Source of the DNA: DATARH01 sp050246595 | Lineage (GTDB): Bacteria > Pseudomonadota > Alphaproteobacteria > ATCC43930 > CGMCC-115725 | Direction of reading: 5' to 3' | Assembly: GCA_050246595.1 (NCBI GenBank) | Contig: JBFWVT010000003.1 | Span: 62,001-126,000, forward strand | Length of the DNA: 64,000 nucleotides | Shown here: one piece after another, positions 60,041 to 64,000 of the stretch | How positions within the stretch are numbered: the first letter of the stretch is position 1 | Layout of the letters: each line of letters starts with the position of its first letter | Notes under the pieces: model-generated | Databases searched by the model: none | What the model saw: the letters and a program-made list of their open reading frames with translations, nothing else | Told to the model about the DNA's origin: nothing | Made by a program: the position numbers and the translations under genes

Positions 60041-60072
60041 AAAGAAAAAGGGCCGCTCAACCGAGCGGCCCT
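60041..60072 (-). terminator. Strong terminator hairpin between protease and capsid genes
   Basis: On the minus strand AGGGCCGCTC pairs perfectly with GAGCGGCCCT (10 bp, GGTT loop) and is followed by TTTCTTTT. It lies 69 bp after the protease stop and 25 bp before the capsid start. Late transcription must pass or restart here. Confidence 0.8.
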
Positions 60073-60140
60073 TTGGCCTGCGGCTCTTCCTGAGAGCCTT
60101 TCCCGCGTATTGACCCGGCGGGCCGGGTGTCCGATTGCTG

Positions 60141-62291
60141 TTAGCGAGCGGCGATCTTCAGAGGCTTTGTGCGCGAGTAGGCGTAATGCGCCATAAACCG
60201 GTCCTGTTCGCTCATGCCCTCCCAGGCCTTACGAACCTCCTCCTCGGAGGGGCCACCATTGCTTGGATGATGACCGGCGATCCGCCTGCCGTCGTCGGCC
60301 TTGGAGACCATGACAATGCCCGGCGGTAGCTCCGCAGCGGTAGCCGGCGGCAGCGGGGTGTTGGCGATCTTCTCGATCTGCTCGCGCATCGCCGCCAATG
60401 TTTCGGTCAGTTGCCCCGCGACTTTGAGCAGTTGCGCGTTCTCCTCTCGCGACTCGATCAGGCGCTTTGCGAGGTCGTCATCGGTGCCGGCCCGCTTGGC
60501 GACCGGGTCGGCCTCGGGCGGCTGGGGATCGCTGCACTGCCCCAGCGCCTCACACGCCTCGGTGAGCATAGTGGTCACCGCTCGCGAGTAATCGTCGACC
60601 TCGCTGAACTTGGTCAGGCAGTCCGATGCAACAGCGAGCAAACCGCCGACATCGGTTGCCTTCTTGGCCAGCGAGTCGAGCGCGACGGTCCATGAGGCAT
60701 TCTCGGGCGTAGCAGCCCCAAGGTTGACCATCGCGCCCTTGAACAGGTCGAGGCTGGCGCGCTGCGCCTCGGGCAGGTCCGGCACCGCCAGCGCCCGCTC
60801 GCCGGCGGCTAATGCCATATCGAGCATGACCTGCTGATCCGGCGTGTAGCGGCGCTCGATCGGCTCCCCGACCTCGGGCGGCAGTTCGATATCGAGCTGG
60901 CCGCAGGCGGCAACCAGCGCGTCGTGGGCATCCTCGATCCGGCCTGCCACTTTCTGGGTGTCCTCGTCCCACAACAGCCGCTTGACGAGCCCGGTCGCGG
61001 TGACAGCGAGTTCCTTGCCGCCGAGCTTGTCGAGATCGGCGGGCGTCGTGGACTTGCCGGTCTCCATGCCAACGCATTTGGCCCCCAGCTCGACGCAAAG
61101 GTTGTGCATTTGCTCCAGCCGCCGCATGTCGGAACGCGAATTTCTGGCGCCGATCTTGCGCAGGTGCGCCTCAATATCGACGATCGGAAAATCCATCATG
61201 GGCACCAGCTTGTCGGCCTGGTCGCCGATCGCCTTGCGCAGCGCGCCGCCGAGGGCATCGCCCGTGACATGCGAGAACAGCATCATCGGCGCTTCCTCGC
61301 CGGCCGCAGCTTCGATCAGGCGATTGGTGCCTTCTTGCACCATCAACCGCAGGAAGCTCGCCAGTTCCGCGATGATCTCGCCCAGCCGCTCGGGCTGCAG
61401 CGAACCGCTCGCCTGCATATTCGTCTCGACGGTGAGGCTTTCCTTCAGCCACTCGAGCTCGTACAGCAGATTGACGACGTGGCTGACGTCGTAGAGCGAT
61501 TTGCTCACGGTTGAGGCCTGAGCGTCCGGGGCGCCCTCCGGCGGCGCTGCGCTTTCCGCCGGCTTCGCCACCGCAGCGGCCCGCGCCAATTCTGCTTCGG
61601 CCTTGGCGATAATCTCGGCCGCTGGATTTTTAACGGCATCGGCTGCCGCCTCTTTTTGCTCCGGCTCTGACTCCGGCTCCGGTTCCTGGTTGGGAGCAGC
61701 CGGATCAGCGGCGCGCTTGGTAACGCAGGCCTCGGCATCGCTCTTGCGGACATGCTGATGCGTATGGTCTCCGCAGGTCCAGATTTGCATCAGCGCCGCC
61801 GGTGCCGTGCTCGCCAAGAGATCGGTCTGGCCGAGGTCCGTGTTGTTCATGTCGTTGTCTCCGTTCGGCGCGGCGGCCTTCCAGCAGTCGAATACCGCCT
61901 CGGGGTTGGCCGGGCGGTCGACCACCGAGATTTCGGTCAGCTTCAAGCCAGTGATCTTTTTGCGGTTTCCGGGATCGCGTGCGGTGACGCGGCCACCTAT
62001 CGAGAAGCCTTTGTAGACGCCTTCGCGAACCTTTTCCCATGCCGCGTTATCTACAATTTTGGCCGCAACAAAGAGGCCGCGATCGTCAATATCAGCTTCT
62101 TTTGCGACGCCCACAGCAGAAGGAGCATGCATTTCACGTATGTTGGCGAACAGCATGTAATCATCAAGCGCGTTGGCAATGGCCGTCCGCGTAACAACCT
62201 CACCTTGATCGTCTACCGCTTCGGTAGAGGCATAGCCCCACACCATCCGGCTTTCTGCGTCAATTTTTTGTATGGGCGCATAAAGCCGCAT
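60141..62291 (-). CDS. XkdF-type prohead protease with long C-terminal extension
   Basis: 716 residues from ATG 62291; codons further upstream belong to the next gene's overlap. Residues 1-145 form the XkdF-like protease: RMVWGYASTEAVDDQGE, REMHAPSAVG (His55), EGVYKGFSIGGRV (Ser97) and LTEISVVDRPANPEAV. The remaining 570 residues are mostly helical with an acidic linker (PEPESEPEQKEAA) and could act as a fused scaffold. Protease-scaffold fusions are known, but this extension is long. Confidence 0.8.
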   Translation of the reverse strand: MRLYAPIQKIDAESRMVWGYASTEAVDDQGEVVTRTAIANALDDYMLFANIREMHAPSAVGVAKEADIDDRGLFVAAKIVDNAAWEKVREGVYKGFSIGGRVTARDPGNRKKITGLKLTEISVVDRPANPEAVFDCWKAAAPNGDNDMNNTDLGQTDLLASTAPAALMQIWTCGDHTHQHVRKSDAEACVTKRAADPAAPNQEPEPESEPEQKEAAADAVKNPAAEIIAKAEAELARAAAVAKPAESAAPPEGAPDAQASTVSKSLYDVSHVVNLLYELEWLKESLTVETNMQASGSLQPERLGEIIAELASFLRLMVQEGTNRLIEAAAGEEAPMMLFSHVTGDALGGALRKAIGDQADKLVPMMDFPIVDIEAHLRKIGARNSRSDMRRLEQMHNLCVELGAKCVGMETGKSTTPADLDKLGGKELAVTATGLVKRLLWDEDTQKVAGRIEDAHDALVAACGQLDIELPPEVGEPIERRYTPDQQVMLDMALAAGERALAVPDLPEAQRASLDLFKGAMVNLGAATPENASWTVALDSLAKKATDVGGLLAVASDCLTKFSEVDDYSRAVTTMLTEACEALGQCSDPQPPEADPVAKRAGTDDDLAKRLIESREENAQLLKVAGQLTETLAAMREQIEKIANTPLPPATAAELPPGIVMVSKADDGRRIAGHHPSNGGPSEEEVRKAWEGMSEQDRFMAHYAYSRTKPLKIAAR

Positions 62292-62311
62292 TGTACTTCT
62301 CCGGCCCACGC

Positions 62312-62755
62312 TCAAAGCGGTAGGCGACCGCCGGCGAGCCTGCAAAATCGCTGAATCGCCATCACAGCCTGCTCCTCGGCAGCGGTCACTTCGCTCGCCG
62401 GCTCCAATCCGATGGCAGACCGCAGCGCTGGGCTGTCGGGTAGGCCAAGAGCCGCTGCCAGCCACGCATGCAGCGGATCATGGTCCTTGGCCATACTCAG
62501 CACGTCGTCGCCGTACCCGAGATCGCGGGCCGTCTGGCGGTATGACTCGGTATCGTGCGGTTCGCCGTAAACCGCCTCGCCCGTCGAAAGCGTAACGCGC
62601 GAACCCGTTGGCAAAACCTCGATGATCGAGCCGTTTGCGAGGGTTTTGCGCAAGTGGTTCCCTCGGCGGCCGTGCGAGCGTGGTGTTCCAATGCGGCGGG
62701 ACCGGAAACGGCCCATGAGGTATCTGCGGAGATCAGCTTTCCGCATGACGGCCAT
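62312..62755 (-). CDS. Phage head-region hypothetical protein
   Basis: 147 residues from ATG 62755, which overlaps the previous stop (TAATG). A basic N-terminus (LRRYLMGRFRSRRIGTPRS) and a middle with DTESYRQTARDLGYGDDVL then DHDPLHAWLAAALGLPDSP resemble a conserved phage protein of unknown function. No signal peptide. It lies between the Cys-rich exported protein and the protease. Confidence 0.6.
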   Translation of the reverse strand: MAVMRKADLRRYLMGRFRSRRIGTPRSHGRRGNHLRKTLANGSIIEVLPTGSRVTLSTGEAVYGEPHDTESYRQTARDLGYGDDVLSMAKDHDPLHAWLAAALGLPDSPALRSAIGLEPASEVTAAEEQAVMAIQRFCRLAGGRLPL

Positions 62756-63111
62756 TAGTGCGGCGTCTTTTCTTCCCATCTCTTGCCGCAGGACTGGCAG
62801 GCCCACGGGGTCGTCATAGTGTTGCAGGCTCCCAGCGGTGAGACGACCTTTCCACTGCGGTCATACACAGGATCGCCGCAATACATCGATGTAACGCTAG
62901 CCATCCCATTCTGGACGAATCGACATTCGGTCGGCTTATCACATTCCGGTGGCTGCTGAGGGCCGAGCCCGAGAGGAAACATTTGATTTAGAGAAAGGTT
63001 AGTCGACTCTGATGCCGATTCCGCCCTCGCTTGGTATCCCCCGAAAAAGAACGACGAGATCACCGCAACACACCCACCAACAAGAGATCGCCTATGCACG
63101 CGATCAGTCAT
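62755..63111 (-). CDS. Small exported Cys-rich phage protein
   Basis: 118 residues. The N-terminal segment RRSLVGGCVAVISSFFFGG then YQARA looks like a Sec/Tat-type signal peptide. The mature part has seven cysteines, ending ACQSCGKRWEEKTPH, a knuckle-like CxxC. Its start overlaps the head protein stop by 8 bp. Export of a head-region protein is odd. A metal-binding role is possible, but no family is recognised. Confidence 0.5.
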   Translation of the reverse strand: MTDRVHRRSLVGGCVAVISSFFFGGYQARAESASESTNLSLNQMFPLGLGPQQPPECDKPTECRFVQNGMASVTSMYCGDPVYDRSGKVVSPLGACNTMTTPWACQSCGKRWEEKTPH

Positions 63112-64000
63112 CTTCGTCCTCTATAACGGGTAGTAAACTGCATCGGCATCTCGGGTGAGCTCCAGGACGTTGATGTCCGCTCGGGAATTGTTTATCTAGC
63201 GGGATAGCGCCGATTGCCGCGTTGTTCAGGCAAATAATGCAAGCCCCAAAAGCAGGAAGCCACTCTTTCTTGTCAACGACGCCGCTTTCAAGATACGCGG
63301 CGAGGTTGCCCGCATTGTTGGAGTTAATGATCTCAGTTTGAGCTATAAGCTCTGCCCGATCCTTACTAAAAGCTGGCGACACCGCGATTTCACTTGCGAG
63401 CCGCTTTGCACTCCAGCCTTCCTCGATCCCTTGCGCGATAGTTCTCCGCAGCATATTGCGGGTGTTCTCGCTGATCTGCGTAACCAGCTCAGCCGCGCGC
63501 TGCCGCGCCCAAACGACAGACCGCTCGTTGACTTGGTTCACGATGGCCGGAACCTCGTCACCCTCTGGAACCGGCGGCAGGTCCATCCGCTCCCGCGCCT
63601 CATTGACGGTTGACTCGTCATCGAAGCCGACCAGCCGCAATGCCTCCGTTACCCCGTCGCGATAGGCGATCTCTAACTCCTCGGCGGTCGGATTTTCCAG
63701 CACCGACCAGTCCCCGAGAGCAAAGCTCCGCACGATCCGCTCGGCGTGCCCGTCGCCGTCAGCCGCCCGCGCAATCTCCGAAATTCTCGCCCATGCCTGC
63801 TCAGCAACATCTGCCGCGACTATGGTGAAGAAGCTCCGCAGCTTCCTGCTCAATGAGCGCTCGCCCCGCGCGATCAAGGCCTCGTTGCGCACGGCCGCCT
63901 GTCGCAGGCGGCGGGCTTTGGCAAAAGGGGCGGGGGAGTTTTTTCCTACCTCCCTTTCATCGTCCCTATCAGCGCGGTCGCCGTCTTCCTGATCTTCGTC
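63104..64000 (-). CDS. MuF/SPP1 gp7-like minor head protein (open at window edge)
   Basis: The frame is open to the right edge. GTG 63892 would give 262 residues, but upstream codons continue without stop through an acidic stretch (DEDQEDGDRADRDDER). The core is the phage head morphogenesis domain: RDRAELIAQTEIINSNNAG and the C-terminal SGHQRPGAHPRCRCSLLPV. The protein sits on the portal and may be ejected with DNA. The acidic N-terminal part could be the end of a fused portal; this cannot be decided here. Confidence 0.75.
   Translation of the reverse strand, partial: DEDQEDGDRADRDDEREVGKNSPAPFAKARRLRQAAVRNEALIARGERSLSRKLRSFFTIVAADVAEQAWARISEIARAADGDGHAERIVRSFALGDWSVLENPTAEELEIAYRDGVTEALRLVGFDDESTVNEARERMDLPPVPEGDEVPAIVNQVNERSVVWARQRAAELVTQISENTRNMLRRTIAQGIEEGWSAKRLASEIAVSPAFSKDRAELIAQTEIINSNNAGNLAAYLESGVVDKKEWLPAFGACIICLNNAAIGAIPLDKQFPSGHQRPGAHPRCRCSLLPVIEDEDD

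Overview
The window is GC-rich (about two thirds by eye) with alphaproteobacterial content. An EncFtn/encapsulin pair of the Rhodospirillum type, a DUF6111-CoA Nudix pair, a DUF1285/MoxR/DUF58/DUF4159 block, PEP-CTERM secretion signals and GC-rich palindromic repeats together suggest a Rhodospirillales- or Hyphomicrobiales-like host. I cannot name a species.

Chromosomal part (1-21.7 kb). From left to right it holds: the N-terminus of a SWIM/SNF2-type helicase (edge-truncated); an enoyl-CoA hydratase; a two-gene encapsulin nanocompartment (ferritin-like cargo plus shell); a membrane fatty-acid/sterol hydroxylase; a VOC protein; a leftward group of DUF6111, CoA pyrophosphatase and an HSL-type alpha/beta hydrolase; and DUF1285 divergent from a MoxR-DUF58-DUF4159 operon. 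An SDR and a respiratory formate dehydrogenase operon follow. The FDH alpha subunit reads through an in-frame UGA as selenocysteine, with a SECIS-like hairpin at the E. coli fdhF spacing, and is followed by a four-cluster Fe-S beta subunit, an NrfD anchor and small flanking proteins. A decayed IS630 element with TA-flanked inverted ends and a PEP-CTERM gene close this part.

Prophage part (21.7 kb to the right edge and beyond). A 45-bp copy of the 3' end of tRNA-Arg(ACG), starting in the anticodon loop, marks the left attachment site. The intact tRNA and the integrase should lie beyond 64 kb. Late genes run leftwards in the order expected for a long-tailed siphovirus: MuF-like head protein, XkdF-type protease with a long extension, major capsid, connector, gp10-like, tail completion, tail tube, two tail-chaperone-like genes, tape measure with an embedded M15 peptidase, tailspike, DUF2460, DUF2163, NlpC/P60, tail hub, fibres and the lysis genes. 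The hub protein's N-terminus is reached only by a +1 frameshift at CUC-UAA.

Several things are unusual. Most fibre-module proteins begin with Sec or Tat export signals. Three consecutive ones (PhoD-like phosphatase, alpha/beta-hydrolase-like protein, toroid-like protein) share a motif ending LRGGTP just after the signal peptide, which suggests an exported enzyme set made by the prophage. Rightward accessory genes (HNH endonuclease, PEP-CTERM protein, coiled-coil/winged-helix protein, a TnpB pair, a 60-residue protein) sit against the late transcripts. Four have a good promoter in view and the PEP-CTERM gene only a -10-like hexamer. Three of the transcripts would begin at a strong hairpin.
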